A stretch of 64,000 nucleotides of DNA, from contig VSDK01013158.1 in the NCBI GenBank assembly GCA_009767595.1, positions 181,216-245,215 of the forward strand, read 5' to 3'. The notes beneath the pieces are model-generated. The model saw only the letters and a program-made list of their open reading frames with translations. It did no database searches and was not told where the DNA came from. The translations under genes and the position numbers were made by a program. Positions 30,240 to 41,110 of this stretch are shown here, one piece after another (the stretch's first letter is position 1; the number at the start of each line of letters is the position of its first letter). Source of the stretch: Symbiodinium kawagutii. Taxonomy: Eukaryota > Sar > Dinophyceae > Suessiales > Symbiodiniaceae.

Positions 30240-30480
30240 GTTATAGAACTATCATTCACCACCAATTAAACATCATCACCCATCATTAGCCATCCATCAC
30301 AAAACTTCAGTTAAGCATCACAAAACGATCAATTCACCATTATAAACGATCATAAACCATCAATTCACCATCAATTAACCATCAACTAACCATCAATTCA
30401 CAATCAATTTACCATCACTTCACCATGACTTCGCCATCAGATAACCATCCTAAGCCATCCTAAGCCCTCCATTTTCACCA
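30240..30480. repeat. ACCATCAATTA low-complexity tract
   Basis: Repeated CACCATCAATTAACCATCAA words on one strand without a fixed period. Confidence 0.6.
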
Positions 30481-30518
30481 GCTTTTTCGCATTTTTTGGC
30501 CATGTCTCAGCATCACAG

Positions 30519-30665
30519 GCCTGGCGCTCCCCCAAGTTCGTGGCCGCAGAGCCTCTGGAAGCGCGGCCCGGCTTCAGCAGTTGTTCGGCCGATGAGTACG
30601 AGGAGAGCTGGGGCGGGGAGGCCAGCCTTCACCAGCAGAGCCCAGTGCTGAAGCGCCATGCTTAG
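30519..30665 (+). CDS. Terminal exon-like segment, product unknown
   Basis: CATCACAG|G opens AWRSPKFVAAEPLEARPGFS then SCSADEYEESWGGEASLHQQ and ends SPVLKRHA at a TAG, 49 codons including the stop. It is GC-rich in an AT-rich neighbourhood, with a strong acceptor. It is likely the last exon of a plus-strand gene whose other exons I cannot place. Confidence 0.5.
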   Translation, partial: AWRSPKFVAAEPLEARPGFSSCSADEYEESWGGEASLHQQSPVLKRHA

Positions 30666-31109
30666 CATGATCACTATGCTTGAAGCATCATGAGGAGTCA
30701 CAGGGGGCCATGGCCTGCTGGGTCAAGTTAACCAACCATCATGAGATCAATTTTACTATTGGATCCATTTTAAAGCATGGTTGATCGTTACCGATCAACA
30801 AGTTCGCAACTTCATAATCAGCCATTGGCAATCATCCTTTGTCATCAATCACGATGAGGCATCACCATCACAATGATTCTCATCACCGTCGTCCTCATCT
30901 CGATCGTCATTTTTGATGTTTCAATGTAACAGTTTTTTGATTACGAGAACTGATGATTCTACCATGACTGGTTTTGGCAATCATAATTAGTTTTACTGAT
31001 TCTGATCCAGTTTCTTGATAATGATGATCATTATTCTACCATGTTTGCAATGATACTGATGATATCAGATGATTGATTTACCAGGGGGTATGATGTGTTA
31101 CCATATCGT

Positions 31110-31285
31110 GGTTTCTCGAAGTAGGGGACCCCCAAATCATCCAACATTAGCCATTTCTTTTGGATACCCCAGACTGGCTTCAGAAACCGCCAACTAGTAG
31201 TTGAGTTTAACCACAAGTTTGTTGGTGATTCATGTCTACTATTCACCACTAGTAACCAACCATTTTTCGGGTCCCCTATGGGGGA
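31110..31285. mobile_element. Foldback (MITE-like) element, copy C
   Basis: The left arm GGTTTCTCGAAGTAGGGGAC is followed by an inner arm GGATACCCCAGACTGGCTTC plus AGAAACC, an interior with TTTGTTGGTGATTCATG, and the outer right arm CGGGTCCCCTATGGGGGA. The order matches copy B. The right arm stops where the exon-like segment at 31316 begins. Confidence 0.6.
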
Positions 31286-31315
31286 CTCGCTTATTCATCC
31301 GGACTCATCCGTCAG

Positions 31316-31402
31316 GACTTCCCGGAGGTCCTTGCTGCGAAAGCAGCCGTGCTGGCAGATTTGCTGAGGAGCCGGGGACGCATAACAATAATGATATGCA
31401 CA
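31316..31402 (+). CDS. Exon-like segment, product unknown
   Basis: CATCCGTCAG|G opens DFPEVLAAKAAVLADLLRSR and continues GRITIMICT to a TAG. It is helical and Ala/Leu-rich, and the exon probably ends before the stop. It lies only about 30 bp after foldback copy C. Confidence 0.35.
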
Positions 31403-31722
31403 TAGCTGGATATAGCTGGTGAATATGAAGGATATCTTTCCGAGGAAACTCCTTTGGCCCAACATTTGGGCTCTTGAGTATGATTAAGCATGGTTGTTGA
31501 CAAAAACTGCTTAGTCACCGGTCATAGTGTCTAAGTGGATTCCCAATGCCAAAATTCCAACGTAACACCTCCCGGTCCATAGAGCGGATGCCATCCCTGA
31601 AGTCGTGCCATCCTGTTTCATCGTCGGATTTTGGTCTCCTACATTCTTAAGGTCTGCTGAGTAAAAAGCAATGGCAATATCGATAGATTGCGCAGCTATA
31701 CGTGCCAAAGTCGAGTCTTTAG

Positions 31723-32505
31723 CTATAGCAAGCACTCATTGTTTGCTTTGTTGGAGGGACCCAGCCGATTTATGGAGAGCTCGATACTCCATACCCATAC
31801 AAAAGCTAATGCCATGTTCGCTGGAGTTACAGAGAATATCAGCATCACACCCACCATTTGATCAATGTATCGCTTGGTTTTTGTGTTTCTGCCTATGACT
31901 TGGGCTTGGTCCTGGTCCAGCTTTGTGCTTGTCGAGGGCTTGGCAAGGGAGGGGAACCAGACATGTCCGAAACCTTGGACCATGCTACGCAGTGAGGCAG
32001 GCTTCCTGCTATGACCAGTCGTCCGAACGCCTAGGATCTCCAGATGTGGAGCCCCCCAGAGGAATTCATGACTGGACATGAAAAATGAGTACCTGACAAC
32101 CAGACCTTGAACGTATGCGGTATGCCTAATTGCTCTTGTTGCATTTGCTTACTCTTATTAGTTTTGCATGCTTTGCTATGGTGGAGCGATATTTTCGTGG
32201 ATATCAAAGACCATTCCTCCTTACTTATAATGCGCATTCCCAAATATTTTATGCTGGCCAACCAGGAAAAGCTGCTATACAGTGGCCTACACGGGTGCTG
32301 GCATCTCCACCGCTGCTGGCATAAAGGACTGCAACATGTGTTTATCCCAGTGAAAGAGATATTTCAACCCAAGAGTTTCGATTTGAGAGTCTGTGTGTGC
32401 ACTTGCCTTCTGTCTCGGGGGGAGGGAGCCAGGTTCTGGAGCAAGAGAGATAATGGGTCGGCTTCCACTAAGAGTCAGGAAATCAACGGTGACTGGGGCC
32501 ATCAT
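31723..32505 (-). pseudogene. Degenerate minus-strand open frames, possibly an old retroelement
   Basis: Three minus-strand frames in series stay open for 70-118 codons. One contains KYLGMRIISKEEW, which recalls the Tyr-Leu-Gly motif after the catalytic region of LINE reverse transcriptases. Another contains SGSRPIISLAPEPG. No catalytic aspartates were found. If related to a retroelement it is badly decayed; chance open frames are equally possible. Confidence 0.2.
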
Positions 32506-33168
32506 ATTTGTGAGCTCTCATGATTTGAATCTAGTTGGATTAAGAGGCATTGCACTCAATGCCGTTTGGGTGAGGTAAGAGAGGTATGTGTCATCCATGT
32601 CTGATTAAGATTCAGGAGCTCTTCCCAAATAACAGAGGGGAATCCGGGAATCCAAAGCGCAGTGTTTTCGAGGTCTTCGATTTGATCAGTTTCCAAAGTG
32701 CTGAGATGCTAACTGTTGCCATATCCATCCCGAAGCCTTTGGCGCACCACCACAGTAACATCCAGTGCCTACAAGGACTATGCTTCTCGGGCTACGACCA
32801 GCAAGGTGTGACGGCCTGTTGGATTTGCCAGGCCCCTTTCCGTAATCACGGACCCAACTTGAGAACCCAGTAAGGAAGTCATATGAATTCATGAATTATG
32901 CGAGACCACAGGAGGGCAAAAGCAAAATCCGACAACACTTTCTGAAGCTCTCTTTGTCTATCCTTGGAGGCTTACGGATCCACTCGCGTTTTGTCGTCGC
33001 CGACGGAGAATTGCGTTGCTTATCACCAACCATTAACGGAACAGTTTATATCCAACCATTAATCAATCATTGTCTACGAACCACTACTCATAGATACTAA
33101 TCGTGGTCATTAAACCAACATTAGCCAACCATGAACTCATTACCGACCTATTTCCACCATAGCCAGAG

Positions 33169-33324
33169 GTGAAGAACCTGGTGACCAGTGACAACCTCGA
33201 GGAGGGATTGCATGCTGAGCCTACATGGAGTCACAGGCCGGATGTCCGACATGTCGAATTCCGAGCCTCCTTTTTCCATGGATCAAGAGACACCAAGAGT
33301 GAACTCGTCAACCTGCATTTGCAA
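33169..33324 (+). CDS. Exon-like segment, product unknown
   Basis: CAGAG|G opens VKNLVTSDNLEEGLHAEPTW then SHRPDVRHVEFRASFFHGSR and ends SELVNLHLQ at CAA|GTATAC, 52 codons phase 0 to phase 0. Composition is clearly protein-like. No family recognised. Confidence 0.5.
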
Positions 33325-33541
33325 GTATACCGTGCGATATAAACAATTGCACTTGGTCATTGCAGCATACATTTGCGGTACCATTTGGGCTTCATATCAA
33401 TATGGTGTCATCATCAGCATATATGGCACAACTTGTTGAATTGAATCAGTCGTTGAATACATACATATCATATATTAACATATATTCTATTATATATATG
33501 TACATACTACACAGTATATATATATTTGCTGTTGAAGATCT

Positions 33542-33673
33542 TTTGACCGCTTGACATGTCTCTGCCTGGAGCGCTTGAGGTTCTTCACCCAGCTGTGGCG
33601 AGAAGAGCTGCTGCACCACTGGGTGCAACAGAATCACGATGGCTTGCCGCAGAAGGCGAGATCTGAAGAGTGA
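33542..33673 (+). CDS. Terminal exon-like segment, product unknown
   Basis: The open frame DRLTCLCLERLRFFTQLWRE then ELLHHWVQQNHDGLPQKARS ends at a TGA. A second frame on the same strand, MSLPGALEVLHPAVARRAA, is also open and ends nearby. The segment probably closes the gene whose exon lies at 33169, but the splice phase could not be settled. The AT-rich TATATA tract at 33460-33520 lies in the intervening sequence. Confidence 0.4.
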   Translation, partial: FDRLTCLCLERLRFFTQLWREELLHHWVQQNHDGLPQKARSEE

Positions 33674-34148
33674 AGTCGATCAATAAAAGCCGGACTTCAC
33701 TATCACTCAATTTTTTGTATCCCATCTTTTTTTGAGATATACGACATATGGTAATTTGTGGCGGGACAGAAGATTAGAATGTATGATATATGATAGAAAC
33801 GCAACAATCTCTTCAATGTTCTCGCACAATTCACTGATTTGATGCTTTTCTTTTAACTTTGGAGTGTTTTTCTAGGTTTCCCCAGGGGTTACCATAGTCT
33901 CATGATGATCATCAGGACCCGTCCGCGATGTGGACAGATCTGCCATGCAGGCTGGATATCCACAAGAGGCGTTGAATGAGATCCATGGATCCTGGTTCGA
34001 CCCTTCCAATCCAGTGGTCACTCGGCAGACGAGATTTTTTTTCTGATTTTCTTACCAAAGTGCCAAAAAACTCATTACCGAATAACTACATGTCCGATTT
34101 TTTCCGCCCCTCTGGTTGGTGAGGTGGTGAGCTAACTTGGTCCATATT

Positions 34149-34262
34149 TTATGTTTTCTGGCAACCAACCAGGTGAACCTTGGGACGCATTGAGGTGGTT
34201 GGCGCATGTCCAAAACAAGATTGCGAGGAACCCATTAGCCGCCGATCTTCTTTTGCTGCATT
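34149..34262 (+). CDS. Exon-like segment, product unknown
   Basis: The frame GNQPGEPWDALRWLAHVQNK then IARNPLAADLLLLH is protein-like, with possible acceptors at CAACCAG|G and GCATTGAG|G. Downstream it passes into Cys/Phe-rich sequence that is likely intron. 33674-34148 shows nothing supportable. Confidence 0.4.
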
Positions 34263-34935
34263 TTAGGCCAAGTGGTAGATTGCATGCAGAGCGTTGTAGC
34301 TTACAACATTCAACTTGCTCTGGACATGGGTTCTGTTTCTGCTCGAACGTTTTTTTTGGTAGCATTTTTGCATTTCATTGTGCTAGATGTTTGGCGTCGC
34401 CACGAAAGCATGCAGTTAGACATCCCGTTTCAATCTTCATCGCGTGATAATGGCTTGCAACAATTGTAAACATAGCGGTTGCCCCTGTGTTAGTTAGATA
34501 CTGTAGGGAAGGCCGGTCCCCAAGAGAAAACATTGCAGGATATCGTGACGACTTCGGCCCATTGAACTTTGGTCTCTTGAGGTTCACTTTAGAGCAGAGC
34601 TTCGTCCTGAAAACTTTGAGCTGCTTGGCACGTGAATTCCGACATGCTTCAGTTTCGGTCCTGCTGAGCTACTAGCAGCCACTGGGCATGGCAAAATGCA
34701 AAGTCTTGTCCAGAGCAACTTTGGAAGTCCGGTTGTGACCTTCCTTTCATGAATTCAATGATGTCTTCCAGGTGAAGATTTGGGTGAAAATTAGCAGCTC
34801 TAGCAGCTTTATTCTTCACACAGGTTGGATACTTCTCCCTGTTTGGACTTGGAGCCGTCTATGGGTACAACAGCTCCAAGTGCTGGAAAACCACTCGTAT
34901 CTCATTGGCACCGCATGATTTAGGTCCGCTGGTGC

Positions 34936-35080
34936 ATGCTGGTGCCATGTGCTGTCGTGGCATCCCCCAAGGTGGATGTTGGACGTGGAGCTTCGCTGCG
35001 ACTTGGTGCTGGCAGTGGGAACCTCTCTATGCGACACGCCCTCCACGGCAGAGACTTGCTCCAGGATTCATGGATCAGGT
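34936..35080 (+). CDS. Exon-like segment, product unknown
   Basis: The frame MLVPCAVVASPKVDVGRGAS then LRLGAGSGNLSMRHALHGRD ends near ATGGATCAG|GTGGGG. An internal CCCCCAAG|G acceptor would shorten it. Moderately GC-rich. No family recognised. Confidence 0.3.
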
Positions 35081-35852
35081 GGGGGGGCCACCATAATTGG
35101 TTAATGTTAAATTCTGTAGCACCACAAGTTGGGCCTAAGGTCTAGCAACCAGAAAATGTCCACAATATGCCGCCAACCGGTTTCACATCACTTTGATGAA
35201 CCGTTTCTAGACCACCAGATGATCATTTTCACTTTGAGTTTGGCTTCAGACCACCCAGGTGAGTACAACATGAGCAAGACACTCCTACGTGTATTGGGGG
35301 ATGTTCACCGGGTCATGGTTGGGATGATTGCTATGAACTGATCATTTCTAATATCATACCATGTGTTGGTTATCGCTGCTAGTAAAAGTGTTCAGCTGAT
35401 AATCAGCAAAACAAGAATCTGTGATGAGCAACAAGAATGATTATACCACGAATCATACCCATTTGTCAATGTTGTGCTTGTCAACTTCTCGCCGATTCTA
35501 GCCTCATGATGTTTGTTGACACGGGCTGGTGCTTCACAGCTGATCCCTGGTGCAGCATGTGCTACCAGGACCGTATGGTGGTGAGTTGCCTCCAGCGATG
35601 CGGAGCTGTGGTGGTGGGTCTGCAGCGCACCAGTAGATGAGCTGCAACACCTGGGACCCAGCGTTTCAGCACAGGTGAAGGTGTCACAGTACAGGTTGCA
35701 ACCCGGGGTTGGTTGTAGCATGTAACCAGGTGTAACATGGTGTGACTTGGAGGTTGAAAGATGTTGAAATTGATGTGCAGATCTCTGGAAAATGATCACT
35801 TGGGCCATGCTGGGACCCGCAGTGGCGCCCTGGTAGCCCATCCACCACTGAG

Positions 35853-35953
35853 GGCTGGATCAAGATGTGCAGCTGCGGGTCTTCGGAGAAGCCGACGAGT
35901 TCTTCCGATTGGTGGCCAAGGACTTGCCAGATCGGAGAAAACCTGCTCAATAA
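35853..35953 (+). CDS. Terminal exon-like segment, product unknown
   Basis: CCACCACTGAG|G opens LDQDVQLRVFGEADEFFRLV then AKDLPDRRKPAQ and a TAA. The Phe-rich amphipathic helix and clean stop suggest a real last exon. An upstream TGA in frame fixes the exon start close to the acceptor. Confidence 0.45.
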
Positions 35954-36137
35954 CTATTTTTTTGGTGGCATCACAGATATCAAGCACCACAGATATCAAA
36001 AGAGAACCACAAGACCTGCTCAATTAGAAAAAAAACAGTTTGCATAAATATTTCCTGTGAAGTGGGCATGGGCTACAAGATACAAGCACTTGATTCTTCA
36101 AGGATGCATATGCACGTGCTGCACGTGTCTTTGGCAG

Positions 36138-36251
36138 GGACATGCATTGGAAGGGATGGATGTTGGCCGCCAAGCTGCACCCCAGGAACTGGGTGTCGAC
36201 ATCGATGCATCAAAGCGGAGGACCAGTGAGGAGGTGCGCCGAGCGTGTCGT
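36138..36251 (+). CDS. J-domain-like exon (DnaJ family N-terminal part)
   Basis: CTTTGGCAG|G opens GHALEGMDVGRQAAPQ, then ELGVDIDASKRRTSEEVRRA and CR in phase 0. 'LGVxxDAS...S-x-E-E-V-R-R-A-x-R' is the helix I to helix II transition of a J domain, as in LGVPEDASQDDIKRAYR, with a short Lys-Arg-Arg insertion. The HPD loop would lie in the next exon, which I could not identify. Several GT donors lie around 36245-36251. Confidence 0.4.
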
Positions 36252-36776
36252 CCAGCGACTTTCAAAAGGCCGTTCTTTCCTGCGTGTGATTCGAAATCCA
36301 CCATAGACTAGCTGGGTTTACCTGTTTACCTAGAAAATATAGGTTTCTTTTGAACTTCCAGGTTAGTTGACCAGAGTGTAAGTAAGACCAGTGGCAAAAC
36401 TGTGGACGGTGCAAAGAGTGTTTCTGATTTCAACTTCAATTGTTAGTTGGATGTTTGTATGTACAGCTATCATTCGTTCTTGTGGTGATCAGACATATGA
36501 TCCATTCCACTGTGGCTGGATCAGTCCACCACATGCCCCTATGTCGGGATCCATAAACAACCAGTCCAATCCTGAAACGTTGGAACCCAAATCGAAGAGA
36601 CTGTGAACGGGTGGCATCAAGTACTTCTTGACGTTCTTCGTATTTCAAGTATTTCTTGGCTCTTCCTGAGATTCTGTGCTCAGAATATCCAGGCTGAGGT
36701 TTTGCACTTACTAAGCCCCACACATTCCGAAGTTATCGAATCATATTTTCGCTGGGACTCATTGCGGTGACTCTAG

Positions 36777-37050
36777 TTTCATCAACTGCTCAAGCCCACT
36801 GGTGATATCCCCTTGTTGGATTTCCACCGTGGTCAGGCGGCTCCTTATTCCGTGGGTCAGCTGGTGCACATAGCTGCCGGGCCCAGTACTGGGCGTGCTC
36901 TGCGCATCGCCAAAAGGGTGGAAGGCTGCTGGGAAAGCAGATTGTTGTGGATGATCGTGGGAAAGAGGTCCGTTTTGAGCCGATAGAATCCGTTAAGCAT
37001 CCTGGATGTTGGATTTTCAGATCTGGTTGGCTTTGGAATCTTAACGTTGG
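36777..37050 (+). CDS. Coding segment with apparent frame slip
   Basis: After CTCTAG the frame reads FHQLLKPTGDIPLLDFHRGQ then AAPYSVGQLVHIAAGPSTGR and ALRIAKRVE. From about 36920 a different frame is the protein-like one: GRLLGKQIVVDDRGKEVRFE then PIESVKHP. The two frames meet at AGGGTGGAAGG, so an indel, an assembly error or an unusual splice is needed to join them. The composition of both halves suits one protein. No family recognised. Confidence 0.4.
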
Positions 37051-37095
37051 CACCCAGCTGATGTCGACATTGATTGAGTGAATTCAACGCCTACC

Positions 37096-37259
37096 CTCAA
37101 AGAAACATGGCTCTGCACCGCTTGGATCTGGTAACGGTGCTCATCTGAGGCGACCACTTCCAGCTTGACGGAGGTCATTTGCTTGGGGCCTGGTGACTTA
37201 TCCAAAGCTATGAGATGCATTGAGTCCACGAGGCATTTGTCATTGCAGGGCTTAGACAT
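37096..37259 (-). CDS. Minus-strand exon starting MSKPCNDKCLVDSM
   Basis: On the minus strand an ATG at 37259 opens MSKPCNDKCLVDSMHLIALD, then KSPGPKQMTSVKLEVVASDE and HRYQIQAVQSHVSL, ending at a GTAGGC donor. It lies 46 bp beyond the plus-strand coding segment, so the two genes would converge or overlap. No family recognised. Confidence 0.4.
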
Positions 37260-38153
37260 ACGCGTGTGAGCCAGTATGGGCTTCTTGAAATGTGAGGCAG
37301 CCTCAAACAATCCAAAGTTCGTCAATTTGGGAAGATGTGGGAAGGAAAAAGAATGGGTTCTGGGAGCAAAGGCTGGTCCAGTTGAGAAATTCATCTCAGA
37401 TTTGCCTTTTACTATTATTTACAGTATCTATGCATTCGGCCCTGCAATGCGTGATGCGATACTGGATTTGTTCTTCCTTTGCCAGCTGGTGCCACATGAA
37501 GTCACCTGCGAATATGTCTCCAATGGGGATGAATCCAATTGTTGACTTCCAAGGTGGCTTGAATGTGCGGATCACCCTTGCCCTTTTCCATTGTCGACTA
37601 CACCACTGCCACGATCCATGCGATACCAACGGGTGGTAGATGCTGCGCGATTGATCGAGGTGCGAAAAAACTGTTGGCTCAAGTTTTTCTGGCATATGTA
37701 TGTGTGAGTTCAAGCGGCACTAACTCCCACCAAACTTGTGAATCTTGTGTTTTCTGGTTCTTGGCACCACCAGTCATCTATGATTAAACCCACACCCTCC
37801 ACTTCCCGCCCTCACCCTTTGTGAAAACGGAAGGGACCAGGGACCAGAGTTGACTAACTTACCTGCAACAGAGGTGCGTGAAATATCGGTGCAAGAAAAC
37901 ACACCTGCCTTTGAAGGATGGAGCATGCACAAAGCTGTACCCCTGCCACACTGCGAAGTTGTCGCACAGCCATGTCTCAAGTAGCACCATCCGATCAGCA
38001 ACCTTGCCCTATGGAGGCAGACGATGTTATAATATACCTGCAGGACGAGCATACCTTCAAACTCAGACCAGCTGCAATCGAAGGAGCACGACAGTGCGAT
38101 ATCCAAAGCAGTGAAACAGTTACAGCCAGCGTCCCCCACCACAGTCTTCATAC

Positions 38154-38370
38154 CTTGGAATGTGAACAAGCTGAATCATAGTATCCACTCCCATCAGCTG
38201 CTGCAACAACATGACACCCAACTGCTTGTAGTCTAGCGCACCACCCCCAGTGCACGCCAGAGCAGAGTTAACATGGAGATCATCCCTCTGACAGCGATAG
38301 TGGTGCAGTTGACGTTCAACAGCGTGTTGGAAGCAACGCCGCGAGGGGTATATGCTGGCATAACTTTCAG
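38154..38370 (-). CDS. Minus-strand exon, product unknown
   Basis: After GGTTCAG the minus-strand frame reads ESYASIYPSRRCFQHAVERQ, then LHHYRCQRDDLHVNSALACT and GGGALDYKQLGVMLLQQLMG, ending VHIPR at CCAAG|GTATGA. Composition is convincing and both splice sites fit. A second minus-strand frame further on (38140-38060, TVVGDAGCNCFTALDIALSC) may be the next exon. No family recognised. Confidence 0.45.
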
Positions 38371-38525
38371 CTGAACCCAATGATTCCTAAGATTTGATAA
38401 GCAACATCTGGGGCATTGATCAGTGATAAACCACCAGCTGGGTGGTGTTGACGCTCTTGCCATGCTCAAGGTGCCATCGTCCGGCTGTCCGCCGCTCTCC
38501 TTCCTCTCGGGTCGCTGGCGGGGCG

Positions 38526-38690
38526 ATGCCATTCGTCTGGAAGGCGCCAAAGATCATCCAACGGCCACAGCGGAACGCGCGCAAGATCTCTGTGGGGCAA
38601 CTCAAAGGGGGAGGAGTGGAAGTGGAAGTGGGAAATTGCATTGGTCCAGTGCTCTACTTTCAAGGCAGTGGGAAAGATATTGAAAGATAG
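38526..38690 (+). CDS. Exon-like segment, two open frames
   Basis: An ATG at 38526 opens MPFVWKAPKIIQRPQRNARK then ISVGQLKGGGVEVEVGNCIG and PVLYFQGSGKDIER to a TAG. An alternative frame gives TFKAVGKILKDSLEAFR and runs into a textbook TTCAG|GTGAGA donor at 38704. Which frame is translated cannot be told by eye. Confidence 0.35.
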   Translation: MPFVWKAPKIIQRPQRNARKISVGQLKGGGVEVEVGNCIGPVLYFQGSGKDIER

Positions 38691-39599
38691 CTTGGAAGCA
38701 TTCAGGTGAGATCATTCAGCGTATATTCCGCATACCTATAGCTGAATGCTTTCAAGGCCAGAGGCCAGCAAGGAACAAAAGACGATTCATTTTGCATCAG
38801 CAACAGCTCTGCAACACCTCTGCGTGGAAAGTTGTTGGTTGGTAGGCGTATTCCAAGAAACCCAAATCCAGCTGCATAGAACAGTTTCCCTCCACTGGCG
38901 TAACTGGCTTCAGGTTTCAACCAACTTTTGTTGCAAGAACCAACCACTTCTGGTTTCAATCACCCACTTCCCGGTGCTCTTCGGCTTCCAAGGCTGGACC
39001 TTGTCATTTGAGGACTCGGGCATCCAAGGCCGAGCTGAGATTCTCAATGATTCTCCGTGACATTTCTTGATTACCAACAATTATGAATTGATATATCATG
39101 GATGACTATCAGATATTATTGATTATTGGGGATGGTTTGAGGATTAAGCACTATTCACAAGCAGTGATGATGATAGATGATTGCTATTTCAACCTTTATT
39201 TACCTTTAGGAATGATTAGAAATGGCAATTGAGCTTTAATGGTTGATGAGTGCTTGATCATGGCAAATTGTGGAAAAGAATGATTGGCTGGCAACTATCC
39301 AATGACCGGAGTCAAGCCTTTCGTCGATGGGTTTGGCCTCTGTCACCTTGGATTTCAAACATTACAGGGCAATCATCAACCTTCTGGCAAACTATTATTT
39401 TTTGAAAACACAGAGTCATAGAAGTCGTGCTTGAAGGTTAGCCCGAACCTGGGTTTCTTGGAACGAGTGCAGTACATACCTCTTCGTTGTTTGAAGATGA
39501 TTTTCACATCTTTGTGTTGCCTTCTAGCCATCGATAATGACGGACACAGAAGAGTCATTTCCAATTGATCGACACCGATCATTGATGGAGCAAAAATGA

Positions 39600-40160
39600 T
39601 TTGTCAGTGTATATCCCAGTCAACCACCTAGCATCAATGACCATTTGAAGCAGTTGGTTTAACCATCCAACTACCATCGCTCAGCATCATTAGAACATTG
39701 CCACCATTGACCATGTACCACGATTAACGATGATTTATCATTGACCATCAACCATCAATCATCATGAGCCAGCAATTCGTGATCAACAAATCATCATGAA
39801 TTAGCCTGTCAATTAGCCATCATTGACCCATCAACTCACCATCATTGACCGTCAACAACCATCAATAGCCATCAAGTTCGACCATCAGCAATTAGCCCTC
39901 AATTTTATCAAAAATTGCAAAATGAAGTACTGACCATCATCACTAACCATCATTTAACAATCCGTTTGACCATCAACTTGTCCATCAACTTACCATCATT
40001 GACGATCAACTAGCCATCATCTCATCAACCATCAATTTTTCAATGAATTTAAATAAGAATTTGTTAGTCAATTTGACCATCAATCATCAAGTCCCATCAT
40101 CAAGTCCCATCATCAAGTCACCATCATTCACCATCCATTGAACCTTCCTACCATCCATTG
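39600..40160. repeat. CCATCA/ACCATCAATT low-complexity tract
   Basis: Dense one-strand repetition of CCATCATTGACC, CATCAACCATCAA and CAAGTCCCATCAT words. 38705-39600 shows no supportable gene. Confidence 0.65.
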
Positions 40161-40463
40161 AACCATGGGCCATGCTGCAACGAACCAACCCATCCACCAG
40201 CGACACCGCCAGGTGTCGGCTTCACCACTTGGCCCGCTGCTTGTGTCCTGTGCCACGTGGGTGGACGCACCTGGCACAAGTTGTCAGGACGCTACGAAGG
40301 TGACGTGGCGGGGGGTGGTCCTTTGGTGGCTGTGGCAATGGGTCCCAGACGTGACCTGGGGATCGATCTGCCCATGAAAGTTTCGGAGGGCTCAGGTCTA
40401 GTAGTGCTACGGCGGCTGTCAGCGTACCTTTTCAGCTCATTCATTCTCTGCGTGATCAACTGA
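40158..40463 (+). CDS. Open frame of 101 codons, doubtful
   Basis: The frame contains GFTTWPAACVLCHVGGRTW and then LVAVAMGPRRDLGIDLPMK. GC content is raised, but a second plus-strand frame is also open. A splice reading from TTGTCAG|G is possible. Kept as a weak exon candidate only. Confidence 0.2.
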   Translation: MNHGPCCNEPTHPPATPPGVGFTTWPAACVLCHVGGRTWHKLSGRYEGDVAGGGPLVAVAMGPRRDLGIDLPMKVSEGSGLVVLRRLSAYLFSSFILCVIN

Positions 40464-40951
40464 CAGGTAGATGACCGTCACGTGACTTAATTAATCAGAA
40501 GATATCAGAAGTCAAGTACTGACATGGAACCTAAGGAAAAGTCAGGACTATGATTTTGACCTTCAGAAGCCTTTTGTGTGTCCATCTCTGCTTCAAGCCA
40601 CTCAAAGAATTGGGTTGGCAGTCCGTCAAGCGTCTCATACCAAATGGCCTGGTTTGGCGGTGCCTCTGCTTCTTTTAGAATCATCAAGGGCCCCCAACAA
40701 CTAGCAAAAGGTTGGTAAGTATTAATACCGCCTCATTGAAACCAATGGTTTGTTCCAGTTGGTAGCCAATGGTTGATGCTTAAAGCCGATGGATGACGAC
40801 CCTTACATGTTCTATCCTTACATGTTCTTAACAAGAGCTCCTCTCAATTGGTTAAGCTTACATAGATTGACCTCCGAAGAGATCTAAGAGGAGCTCCTAC
40901 CAATCGATGCTTAAAGGCAACAGGAGCTCCTTCCCATTCAGTTCCTCCCCA

Positions 40952-41110
40952 GGTGGCCGCGTTCAGATGGAGCTTTCTTGGGAAGCCTCGGTGTCGTCGC
41001 GCCGAAGCAACGAGCCGCTGGGTGCAGATCAAGGTCAACGACAAATGCTGCGCTGCCAGGAGCTTCGCCTGAAGCTGGGAAGGACTATTGGAAAATCATG
41101 GAAAATCATG
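40952..41110 (+). CDS. Exon-like segment after strong acceptor
   Basis: The pyrimidine-rich TTCCTCCCCAG|G acceptor precedes a GC-rich segment with two protein-like frames: QMELSWEASVSSRRSNEPLG, or DGAFLGSLGVVAPKQRAAGC. The tail runs into a GGAAAATCAT short repeat (41091-41185). Coding is likely; the frame is undecided. Confidence 0.3.
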
